DNA of 64,000 bases, taken from IMG/VR virus record IMGVR_UViG_3300025889_000088, positions 30,520 to 94,519 of that record; one strand, 5' to 3'. Source of the stretch: a virus. The notes below the pieces were generated by a model. That model ran no database searches and was not told the DNA's origin. It saw nothing but the letters and a program-made list of their open reading frames with translations. Both the position numbers and the translations under genes were made by a program. Positions within the stretch are counted from its first letter, which is position 1. Every line of letters starts with the position of its first letter. Positions 56,656 to 63,863 of this stretch are shown in pieces.

Positions 56656-57280
56656 ATTCCCATCGTCTAATGTCTTCATCACATACTTCCGCTACTCTAT
56701 CACGGGCACTACGATTATACTCTTTATGATAATCATTTGGTCGCTTGGATTTATTCAGTGTATCTCGTTCTACCTTATATCCAAGTAAATCAGAAAGATA
56801 TTCGTCTAATAGTTGTCCATCCTCTAATCTTATCACATCCATATCGTGCCCGTCAATACAATAACTCATACTCTTCTCAAGGGTATTGAGTGGGTTGTCC
56901 GTGTATTTGTATTCTGCTGGATGAATGTATTTGCCGTGTAATATCCAATCAGGGAAACTAAACTTCTCAGTGTATTCCGCTGTTTCCAAATACCAAGCTT
57001 TTAGTTGTGGGTTTTTATTTTCCGTCTTATGCATTTTGCGGAAGCGGGATTTGATATCCCAATACAATGAATGAAAGCGTTCCCAAGGGTTTCTAACAAC
57101 CGTAAAGACACGCTTCTGTGTGATTGGCTTGGGCCAGTATCTTACCTCTATGTGCTTGTAAATACGCATATGTCTGGAATCTACGCTACCAGATACATCA
57201 TTCAATAATGAACGAATACTGGTTCCACCGCATTTCATAATATGGTAGAAACACCAATCTCTCTCGTCGTTTATAACCAT
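56645..57280 (-). CDS. Sulfotransferase, Sulfotransfer_2 type
   Basis: 211 aa from ATG 57280 (TAATG overlap). PAPS loop WCFYHIMKCGGTSIRSLL and 3'-phosphate motif FTVVRNPWERFHSLYWDIK, as in carbohydrate sulfotransferases. Adds sulfate to an unknown glycan or small molecule. Sits between the amidinotransferase and a membrane protein gene. Confidence 0.88.
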   Translation of the reverse strand: MVINDERDWCFYHIMKCGGTSIRSLLNDVSGSVDSRHMRIYKHIEVRYWPKPITQKRVFTVVRNPWERFHSLYWDIKSRFRKMHKTENKNPQLKAWYLETAEYTEKFSFPDWILHGKYIHPAEYKYTDNPLNTLEKSMSYCIDGHDMDVIRLEDGQLLDEYLSDLLGYKVERDTLNKSKRPNDYHKEYNRSARDRVAEVCDEDIRRWEYDF

Positions 57281-57612
57281 TATAAAATCAAACTCATCCA
57301 AGTGTAATCTTTACCACGCATCATCCTAAAGTTGTATCCAATAACGTGATATGTATCATAATGATAGCAGTATTCGTGTAAAGGTTCAATATAGTAATAT
57401 CTTCTTTTTAGTCTATTATCAAAGATGGCTTTGTATTTGCTATATTCCCACGCTGAAACATATACCTTATGCTTATAGATTTTACACATAATATGGTTAT
57501 AAAGTTTGGTTCCCCATTCAGCCGAAAGCCATAACAATATAACCCCTAGAGCGATAGGGAGTAGTATCAAGCATAATAGAATTTCTAATAATCTACCTAT
57601 CCACCCCAGCAT
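57280..57612 (-). CDS. Membrane protein, 110 aa
   Basis: One or two N-terminal membrane segments (LEILLCLILLPIALGVILLW), then a soluble Tyr-rich tail (KRRYYYIEPLHEYCYHYDTY). Overlaps the oxygenase-like gene by 20 bp. Not recognised. Confidence 0.7.
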   Translation of the reverse strand: MLGWIGRLLEILLCLILLPIALGVILLWLSAEWGTKLYNHIMCKIYKHKVYVSAWEYSKYKAIFDNRLKRRYYYIEPLHEYCYHYDTYHVIGYNFRMMRGKDYTWMSLIL

Positions 57613-58117
57613 CAGTCCACCCTGTTATTTGAAGGGTGTACCGTGGGTCAATACCAATATTTGCCGCAGCGTGTTCTGCGTCATTTTTCCACATCACATA
57701 ATCGCCAGCTTTCCAGTTCAATACTTCGCCTTCAATCTCTAAGATGTGACCTTGCTTTCTGTCTTCAAGGAATACGATTGCTCGCCAAATATCTTCACCA
57801 TGCCATAACTCATAAACCTGTTTATAACGGGCATATAAATCTCTATGGTTTGGTAGGATATCGCAAGTTCCCATAACATAATAACTTGCGCCAACATCTT
57901 TCCATTGGTATTTATTGGAAAAGTATTTGGTAATCTCTTTTGTGAAATCTGGTTGCTTCTTGCGAAAGTCTGCCATCTTTCCAACAAAGTTAGCAACCAT
58001 ATAATGTTGCTTTTTCCATTTGGTAATGGATTCTGGGTCATTGAACGATTCTCTTGTATAGTCCAAGTGTTTGTATTCATCGTTCCAAATAACTGGTAGG
58101 TTTCCTTTAGAATACAA
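57593..58117 (-). CDS. 2-oxoglutarate/Fe(II) oxygenase-like protein
   Basis: 174 aa with TTG start at 58117 (GAGGGAG upstream). LPNHRDLYARYKQVYEL supplies HxD, AEHAAANIGIDPRYTLQIT supplies the distal His and Arg, and AIVFLEDRKQGHILEIEGE lies between, the order of double-stranded beta-helix oxygenases such as aspartyl/prolyl hydroxylases. Substrate unknown. Confidence 0.72.
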   Translation of the reverse strand: MYSKGNLPVIWNDEYKHLDYTRESFNDPESITKWKKQHYMVANFVGKMADFRKKQPDFTKEITKYFSNKYQWKDVGASYYVMGTCDILPNHRDLYARYKQVYELWHGEDIWRAIVFLEDRKQGHILEIEGEVLNWKAGDYVMWKNDAEHAAANIGIDPRYTLQITGWTDAGVDR

Positions 58118-58763
58118 TAGTAATCTCCCTCAAATCTGGATAGTAGAATGGTAATGCTTTTCCAATCTCACCATCATGCAATAAACGCATTCCTCTAATA
58201 GTTGTCTCAACACGCATATTATAGTGATACCCAACCTTGAATACGGCTTGATCTACCCACGGATCAAAATCATGAATAGCTCTTCCATCATATGTCATTT
58301 GCTTCAAGTCATTGTACTCTTCAACATCATCAAGTAAGATAGCTCCACCGTTACCGATTTGTAATGGTTTACGATGACCAAAGCTCAAACACATATATGT
58401 GCCTTTTATGTACATATCTTCTTTGAATAACCTAGCGCAATCGTACACTTTATCGTTTACTACGCCACGGATAGGATACATATCATCGCTATCCCAGTTC
58501 AGCAATTCGTAATCTTCTAATGTAATACCTAACTTATGAATCATCATTGGGACACTGAGGTATGTACGATGGGGCAAGACCACGCTTCGCTGGGTAAGAT
58601 CAATCTGGTTTTCTCTTGCCCAGTATCTAATACACAGTTCCATAGCATGCGTACAGCAATCGGTTAGCACAACATAAGGTGCGCCCGTATACTCACTTAT
58701 CATTTTCTCAAAATCTAAGTATGCGTCAAAAGGTTGTTCGTAATCTTCTAATATCTTTACCAT
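58107..58763 (-). CDS. DegT/ArnB-like aminotransferase, short form
   Basis: 218 aa against about 370 for the family. The PLP-lysine region is visible (MCLSFGHRKPLQIGNGGAIL), with VVLTDCCTHAMELCIRYW for cofactor binding and VYDCARLF for the Asp that pairs with the PLP nitrogen. The C-terminal small domain is mostly missing. It may still pair as a dimer, or be a non-catalytic remnant. Nucleotide-sugar amination would fit the dehydrogenase next door. Confidence 0.75.
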   Translation of the reverse strand: MVKILEDYEQPFDAYLDFEKMISEYTGAPYVVLTDCCTHAMELCIRYWARENQIDLTQRSVVLPHRTYLSVPMMIHKLGITLEDYELLNWDSDDMYPIRGVVNDKVYDCARLFKEDMYIKGTYMCLSFGHRKPLQIGNGGAILLDDVEEYNDLKQMTYDGRAIHDFDPWVDQAVFKVGYHYNMRVETTIRGMRLLHDGEIGKALPFYYPDLREITIVF

Positions 58764-58912
58764 GCTAAAACTCCTGGTATTCTAATAACGGAAAATTGAC
58801 CATCACCGTAAAATTGTCGAACTAAAATATCAGCAGCACAATACTTAGATACTCTATCATTCTTCATAAACAGTCGAACAACTTCTCCACGTGCGGGTGG
58901 ATTACTAAACAC
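58757..58912 (-). CDS. Small protein, 51 aa (GTG start)
   Basis: GTG at 58912; VFSNPPARGEVVRLFMKNDR to a TAA at 58757, covering the whole gap between neighbours. Not recognised. Confidence 0.5.
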   Translation of the reverse strand: MFSNPPARGEVVRLFMKNDRVSKYCAADILVRQFYGDGQFSVIRIPGVLAW

Positions 58913-58918
58913 GATATC

Positions 58919-59062
58919 TTACCACTTAGTTACATAGTCAATACTTTCACGCTGTTGAATACCGCTTATGTATATACTTATCTCTGTATCTATATTGTCT
59001 GGATGTTCTGTTGTAAGTTGATCCCAAAACTCTTTCTGTTCCTCAGTTAATTTCTTGGACAA
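58919..59062 (-). CDS. Small LTEEQKxFWD protein, 47 aa (TTG start)
   Basis: TTG at 59062 with ATGGAGAAG upstream. SKKLTEEQKEFWDQLTTEHP matches the N-terminus of the protein at 1250-1588. Upstream codons of the same frame only shadow the SGNH gene. Confidence 0.6.
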   Translation of the reverse strand: MSKKLTEEQKEFWDQLTTEHPDNIDTEISIYISGIQQRESIDYVTKW

Positions 59063-59774
59063 AATACTTCTCCATAATATCTGCTGCTGCTTCGTGTGCT
59101 GGTTCCAATGGATGACCCATAGGTGCCTTCGGAAAATCATTAGCATTTGCCCAATACACAAATCCAGTTGGCCCAAGGTCGTGTGGAAACCATCTAAACT
59201 TATACCAATCAATAGCATCGTAATATGCCTTAGAGTGTGTTGGGTTTTGGAATGCACGATATTCATTCCAGTTTTCAGCCGTAGTAAAGATATACGGAAT
59301 GTTTCTATTATTTAGAAACTCTTGGACCATCAGTATTTCCGCAAGGCTACTATCAGTTTCATTAGCATCACCAACTAACTTATAGTGTGCTTCTACCCAA
59401 TCAGTAACACCAAACTCATGAATACGCTCAATATAGTCTTTACCGAAACATTTAGCAACAGTTTCGTCGCCCAGATTTAGATGAGCGGGTGTTATTGTGT
59501 ACCAAGGACTGTTGCGCTCTTGTGTATCAAACGATAACAGATAGTCGTAACGGGAAAGATAAGACCATTGAACGATTACAAATAAGTCTTCTTCGGCAAG
59601 GGCAGAAACTTCATTGATAACCTTATGAGCAATGTACCTATTACCGACACCAGTATGCCCAGCGTTTACATAAGACATATTGTGCCGACGAGCAAGTTTA
59701 CAAGGCCAAGTTTGTTCTTGGCTTTCCAGTTCCGCGCCTTCAATAAGACTACAACCAGCACCGATTACAATCAT
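59043..59774 (-). CDS. SGNH/GDSL-like esterase-type protein, 243 aa
   Basis: ATG 59774 overlaps the stop of the dehydrogenase C-half. MIVIGAGCSLIEGAELES occupies the nucleophile block, GHTGVGNRYIAHKVINEV the GxN block, and MGHPLEPAHEAAADIM the DxxH-like block. It could deacylate a sugar made by the neighbouring enzymes. Related in layout to 41344-42126. Confidence 0.65.
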   Translation of the reverse strand: MIVIGAGCSLIEGAELESQEQTWPCKLARRHNMSYVNAGHTGVGNRYIAHKVINEVSALAEEDLFVIVQWSYLSRYDYLLSFDTQERNSPWYTITPAHLNLGDETVAKCFGKDYIERIHEFGVTDWVEAHYKLVGDANETDSSLAEILMVQEFLNNRNIPYIFTTAENWNEYRAFQNPTHSKAYYDAIDWYKFRWFPHDLGPTGFVYWANANDFPKAPMGHPLEPAHEAAADIMEKYFVQEIN

Positions 59775-60304
59775 CGGGTCTTTCCGTAATATTTTACCTT
59801 GTGTTGAGTCCAGACTTGTCTCCAAGGATCAACAACGACTGAGTCTTCTGCTCCTTGGTCAAATCTGTCGAGCGGGTGAGCAAGTAGATACACCGCAGGT
59901 GCATCAAGTATTTTATCGTAATGTAGCTCGCCGCCAAGATGCTCAACATAAGAACCCACAAGAATGCTTGAACTTCCATCTTCATATTCCACACCTGGTT
60001 TGTACGATTTACCAAGTATAACAACAGGAAGTTTATATTTCATTAATGCTTCTGCCATATTTTTTGCTTGTTTCTCTCTGGCATTCATAATGGCATCAAA
60101 TAGGTCATAGCCAAGATCAAGGTTATCTGCCATCCATCGTAGGGCAATGTTGTCTCTTGGATGGCAGTTATGGATTACAATACCTGTATCAGCACACAGA
60201 TAAAACTGATCGTCTTTTTCTTCGTGGTTAGGTTCTACTTCAAGATTATACACATCGCCTGTATATTCTTCAACTTGAATATCTACTATCTTTTCCGTTG
60301 CCAT
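59771..60304 (-). CDS. ugd-C: Split-intein C-part fused to C-half of a nucleotide-sugar dehydrogenase
   Basis: 177 aa. Residues 1-46 are a C-intein: EEYTGDVYNLEVEPNHEEK (block F type) ending GIVIHN (block G), followed by the +1 Cys. Residues 47-177 are the C-terminal half of a UDP-glucose dehydrogenase-type enzyme, starting at the catalytic cysteine (CHPRDNIALRW) and containing VVILGKSYKPGVEYEDGSSS. Trans-splicing with the product of 61170-62258 would give an enzyme of about 389 aa, the normal family length. Confidence 0.9.
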   Translation of the reverse strand: MATEKIVDIQVEEYTGDVYNLEVEPNHEEKDDQFYLCADTGIVIHNCHPRDNIALRWMADNLDLGYDLFDAIMNAREKQAKNMAEALMKYKLPVVILGKSYKPGVEYEDGSSSILVGSYVEHLGGELHYDKILDAPAVYLLAHPLDRFDQGAEDSVVVDPWRQVWTQHKVKYYGKTR

Positions 60305-61115
60305 AAATCATTACACCTTTCTTTGTTAACTCGTTTTCTGTTAAAATGAGTATCTTTTCTGTTGATTGTTCTTTAAGTAACTCAAACTTTCGTTTTTGCC
60401 TTGCTAACCAATATGTTGCCTTAACATCAACATATTCATTTGTATCTATTAGATAAAAATCTGGATAATAGTTATGACTTACACCCTCGTCATCAACATA
60501 AGGGATTTTTCCAAAATGCGATTTGAACCTAATGCCATTGTTATCAAGATATTCAGCATATGCCAACTCCCAAGTTCCTTGACATTTATGTATTCTGCCA
60601 TTTTTATCAACATAATCATACCATTTACACTGTGTTGTTTTTTTATCTATATACTTGCCTTCTTCCCACGCTTTCTTCGTTGCGTTTGAATACTTTTGTC
60701 GTTCTTCGGGAGTCATATTTGCTGACCGTGTTTCACTGACTCTCTTTTGCGTATCTGGATTTTTCATAGGATTATTATCTCCTATCATTCTTCCAGTTTC
60801 TTCACAATGTTGTTTCATAGTCACAGACATTTCTTGGCGTTTTTTAGGATCACTCCATACTTTTTTAAGACCTTCTCTCATTTTTTCAATCTTTTCTGGT
60901 CTACTATTGAGTATGGGACGCCAGCAAACATTACAATAATCTTTATCAAATAGTTCCTGTTTTTTCATCTTATTATAATGACCAAGTGTTCTGTTATGTT
61001 TTTCACCACATTCGTCACACTCAATAAGAACCATCTTCTCCTTTATTGTTCGTTTACCAGATAATGACTTTTTACACTTTTCAGTTTTATCTCTCCTGTA
61101 TTCTTCTATAACCAT
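60270..61115 (-). CDS. Homing endonuclease between the split-intein halves (EDxHD/Vsr-like)
   Basis: 281 aa from ATG 61115 (AGGAG, with TATAAATA further upstream). N-terminal zinc-finger-like CDECGEKHN...YCNVC, then NUMOD3-like repeats (DNNPMKNPDTQKRVSETRS), then a nuclease domain: CQGTWELAYAEYLDNNGIRF, YYPDFYLIDTNEYVDVKATY. The E-PDF-DVK order fits the Vsr-like EDxHD homing endonucleases found in other fractured genes. It presumably cuts intact dehydrogenase genes that lack the element. Confidence 0.85.
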   Translation of the reverse strand: MVIEEYRRDKTEKCKKSLSGKRTIKEKMVLIECDECGEKHNRTLGHYNKMKKQELFDKDYCNVCWRPILNSRPEKIEKMREGLKKVWSDPKKRQEMSVTMKQHCEETGRMIGDNNPMKNPDTQKRVSETRSANMTPEERQKYSNATKKAWEEGKYIDKKTTQCKWYDYVDKNGRIHKCQGTWELAYAEYLDNNGIRFKSHFGKIPYVDDEGVSHNYYPDFYLIDTNEYVDVKATYWLARQKRKFELLKEQSTEKILILTENELTKKGVMIYGNGKDSRYSS

Positions 61116-61135
61116 TTTGTATCTCCTGTATAAAG

Positions 61136-61143
61136 TATTTATA
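61136..61143 (-). promoter_or_regulatory. T4-like late promoter box for the endonuclease
   Basis: Exact TATAAATA 20 bp before the ATG at 61115, with AGGAG between. It lies between the N-half stop and the endonuclease gene, so the endonuclease can be expressed separately. Confidence 0.7.
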
Positions 61144-61169
61144 CAAAAAATACATAACAAGCCCCGCTA

Positions 61170-62258
61170 TCACCCAAAAACAAACATTTTATCTGTGTTT
61201 TTTACTTCTTTTGCTGGTATAATGATTCGTTTTCTGTCTCGCTCAATGGGGATAAGATGATCTTCTGTTACGGATATACTCTTTCCGCTACTTGTAGTAA
61301 ATGTGTATAGTTTTCCCGTATATTCTCGTTTAGTTACTTCTGCTATTTTCTTTTGGTCCGTATTGGTTCCTGACCAGTTCATAGAATCAACAATATAGTA
61401 TTCGTTTTCATCAAACTTTTCATAAAGATCGCTTATTGATACTACTTCATCATTTACAGTGACTTTGAAATCAGGTTTTACACAAGCTCCACCATCGCCC
61501 ATACCAGCCTTCATATACATAGGAGACATAATGCGATGCGTCGAATCCGCCAAGGCTTTTGTAACCACATCAACGTCAATATTACCTTGTCGTTCAGCAA
61601 CATCTTGAATCATGTTCACCAGCGACACTTTCGTTGAAATGAATGTATTATAGAAGATTTTGATACATTCACATTCGTCCCAAGTACCAACGATATAGCG
61701 TGGATCATTTTCCATAATCGTCTTATAGAAGTCGATCAGTTCTTTTGCGTCAGTGGTTTCATCACCGTCCTTTGTACCAATCATTACCATTTCTGGATTG
61801 ATCATATCCCAACCCACAGTACCCATAGCAATAAGATATGGATTATAGACGAAACGATGTTTCATTCGTGGCATCAGATCAATAAACTCTCTACGAACTG
61901 TGCCGGGCAGAACGGTTGAAATCAATACAACCAGTGTCGTATTGTTGGCATATCTTTCTACTTCGGTTAGAACTTCTTTTACGATAGAATAGTCAAAGTC
62001 TTTTGGTTCTAAATGCGCCGTCGGGTAACGTCCGTCATATTCTTTTTCGTGCGGTGTTGGAACAGCAATAAATACAATGTCTGGGCAGTTATCATCTTGA
62101 TAACCATAATGAATGAGGTCTTTGATAGAATCTTTCTTTTCTACAAGTCCTGATTCAAAACCAGAAATATCATAACCAGTAACAGTATGACCTTTTTTAG
62201 CAATCTCTTCCGCACAGGGAAGTCCAAGTTTCCCAACACCGATAAACGCAATTCTCAA
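61170..62258 (-). CDS. ugd-N: N-half of a nucleotide-sugar dehydrogenase fused to split-intein N-part
   Basis: 362 aa, TTG start at 62258 with AAGGAG. Residues 1-258 form the NAD-binding and central domains (IAFIGVGKLGLPCAEEIAKK; FIAVPTP; CIKIFYNTFISTKVSLVNMI). They stop exactly before the active-site Cys, at KAGMGDGGA. Residues 259-362 are an N-intein: CVKPDFKVTV (block A), TSSGKSISVTEDHLIPIE (block B, TxxH). UDP-glucose is the likeliest substrate but UDP-GlcNAc/ManNAc types cannot be excluded. Confidence 0.92.
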   Translation of the reverse strand: MRIAFIGVGKLGLPCAEEIAKKGHTVTGYDISGFESGLVEKKDSIKDLIHYGYQDDNCPDIVFIAVPTPHEKEYDGRYPTAHLEPKDFDYSIVKEVLTEVERYANNTTLVVLISTVLPGTVRREFIDLMPRMKHRFVYNPYLIAMGTVGWDMINPEMVMIGTKDGDETTDAKELIDFYKTIMENDPRYIVGTWDECECIKIFYNTFISTKVSLVNMIQDVAERQGNIDVDVVTKALADSTHRIMSPMYMKAGMGDGGACVKPDFKVTVNDEVVSISDLYEKFDENEYYIVDSMNWSGTNTDQKKIAEVTKREYTGKLYTFTTSSGKSISVTEDHLIPIERDRKRIIIPAKEVKNTDKMFVFG

Positions 62259-62259
62259 T

Positions 62260-62268
62260 GGAGTCTCC
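62260..62268. promoter_or_regulatory. Palindromic Shine-Dalgarno shared by two divergent genes
   Basis: GGAGTCTCC reads GGAG on the plus strand (8 bp before ATG 62272) and GGAG on the minus strand (before TTG 62258). The two start codons are 13 bp apart, so no room is left for conventional promoters. Confidence 0.6.
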
Positions 62269-62271
62269 TTT

Positions 62272-63528
62272 ATGTCTTACAATGACGTAACCAATTATAC
62301 CATAGGCGTTATGGAATATCTATATAAAAATGGGTTCACTAACCAAGATGGTATGTATCATTATCCAGACCCAGGTATACCGTATAACGACACAAAGATG
62401 AAAAGTTACCCGTCGCATTTATCGTACTTATCGGAGTTAAGCCCCGCTAGTAAAAAAAATAAAATATTAGAAAATCACACTCATCGTGAAAGATTTATAT
62501 TCGCGGCGAATGAGCCTAACTGCCTGTATAATGACACCTACGCTGTATTAAACGCCATTCATCCAGACTTGTATGCTATTCACAAAAAACCAATGGACAC
62601 AATCGCGTACAAAGTATCCTTGAATGCACTCGTGTCTGATTTTGAAAATAAAGACTTGATAGCCGCAGTAGCGAAAGAATATGATAACTTTAATATCGTC
62701 TTCTTTTTCTTCCAAGGATATTTGGCATACCAATGGTATAGGCAGTATATGCATTACGAACCATTCGATACCTTTTCTTATAAGTTCAACTCAATGTCTC
62801 GCATCATAGATAAAAAACGATCCTACAGACTGTATATCACTAGCAAGTTGGCAGAGTACGATTTATTAGACCAAGGACAAGTGTCCTGTTCATTTAAATG
62901 CCCCGACAGCGAAAACACTATTCACGAAATACTATCAGAAAGATACTGTTTTCTTACCTATCCGCAGCGCGTTCATATTAAAGAGAATATACTAGATGTG
63001 TTACCTCTTCGATTTGATAAGAATGAGTTTGATGTTATACCAAACACTAGCTACGAAATCGACTGGCACACAATGGGCCAATCTTTCCTTCACGTAGTTA
63101 ACGAAACAGTTTACTATGAAAATTTCGTACATCTTACCGAAAAAATATTCAAACCTATCGTATGCCAGCGCCCATTTATTCTTGCTTCGGCGCCGGGGTC
63201 ATTGGCATTCTTAAAGAGATACGGGTTCAGAACCTTCGATCAATGGATCGATGAAAGCTACGATGAAGAACCTGATCATAATGTGCGTCTTGATATGATT
63301 GCGAAAGAAATACGAACATTGTGTTCATATTCTATATCTCAACTTCACGGAATCTACGAAGACATGAAACCTGTACTTGAGCATAATCGCAAGATATTCT
63401 TTGAAAAGTTAGAAGATATTGTTCTGGAAGAATTAGTGGAAAACTGTAGAGACGTTTACGAGAAGTCAGAAAAAATCTTCGGCCCTACCAATCATAGTTC
63501 TGATTATTATCCAGATCATCAGGATTAG
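62272..63528 (+). CDS. GT10-like glycosyltransferase family protein, 418 aa
   Basis: The C-terminal domain has VHLTEKIFKPIVCQRPFIL and GSLAFLKRYGFRTFDQWIDE, the same signature as 16388-17662 and 20594-20884. The N-terminal half is more diverged. Likely transfers a sugar in phage or host surface glycan synthesis, perhaps from the nucleotide sugar made by the divergent dehydrogenase. Converges on 63485-63715 (44-bp overlap). Confidence 0.65.
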   Translation: MSYNDVTNYTIGVMEYLYKNGFTNQDGMYHYPDPGIPYNDTKMKSYPSHLSYLSELSPASKKNKILENHTHRERFIFAANEPNCLYNDTYAVLNAIHPDLYAIHKKPMDTIAYKVSLNALVSDFENKDLIAAVAKEYDNFNIVFFFFQGYLAYQWYRQYMHYEPFDTFSYKFNSMSRIIDKKRSYRLYITSKLAEYDLLDQGQVSCSFKCPDSENTIHEILSERYCFLTYPQRVHIKENILDVLPLRFDKNEFDVIPNTSYEIDWHTMGQSFLHVVNETVYYENFVHLTEKIFKPIVCQRPFILASAPGSLAFLKRYGFRTFDQWIDESYDEEPDHNVRLDMIAKEIRTLCSYSISQLHGIYEDMKPVLEHNRKIFFEKLEDIVLEELVENCRDVYEKSEKIFGPTNHSSDYYPDHQD

Positions 63529-63715
63529 TCTGTTGGTATCCTTGACCACCGTCATCCCACCTTAGAACTTCTTCAGGTTTTTCTTCAGGCTCTTTGCCTT
63601 CTCCCATAACCCAACCCTGTCCTTGGTTATTCGTTGGGGCATCTTCCGAGAAACCTTCGGACTCCAGCCAAGTATCAACAATGTCTCCACCTTGTTCTAA
63701 TCCAAAGACGAACAA
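63485..63715 (-). CDS. Low-complexity acidic protein, up to 76 aa
   Basis: TTG 63715 or ATG 63604 start; rich in Asp, Glu, Gly, Asn and Gln (PEEKPEEVLRWDDGGQGYQQ). No clear ribosome binding site. Could be a virion-type small protein or a chance frame. Confidence 0.35.
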   Translation of the reverse strand: MFVFGLEQGGDIVDTWLESEGFSEDAPTNNQGQGWVMGEGKEPEEKPEEVLRWDDGGQGYQQTNPDDLDNNQNYDW

Positions 63716-63783
63716 TGTTCACACATGAAGAAATTGTTGAACAGGCTGAACGCCTTCAAGAATTTGTTAACAAGAAAGACTAA
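63715..63783 (+). CDS. Possible 22-aa peptide
   Basis: ATG 63715, MFTHEEIVEQAERLQEFVNK and KD, TAA. Weak ribosome binding site. Its stop lies in the late-like box that precedes the terminator at 63817. Low support. Confidence 0.3.
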   Translation: MFTHEEIVEQAERLQEFVNKKD

Positions 63784-63789
63784 TAAATA
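63782..63789 (+). promoter_or_regulatory. Late-promoter-like box AATAAATA
   Basis: Seven of eight matches to TATAAATA on the plus strand, 28 bp before a terminator, with no gene between. Confidence 0.35.
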
Positions 63790-63816
63790 CTGAGGGTCAC
63801 TACTTAATAAGTGCGC

Positions 63817-63838
63817 GAGGGGTCATGGTTAGCCCCTC
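63817..63838 (+). terminator. Rho-independent terminator, plus strand
   Basis: GAGGGG (63817-63822) and CCCCTC (63833-63838) form a 6-bp stem, followed by ATTTTTT. Confidence 0.75.
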
Positions 63839-63863
63839 ATTTTTTATGTGTATTCTAATGATG

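Noticed and set aside
61170-62258. Reading this gene as a complete but truncated dehydrogenase
   Set aside because: The 104 residues after GMGDGGA have intein blocks A and B, and the missing half lies downstream behind a C-intein.
61170-63715. MFVFG at the end of the dehydrogenase N-half and at the start of 63485-63715
   Set aside because: Five residues in unrelated contexts; no surrounding DNA similarity, so taken as chance.
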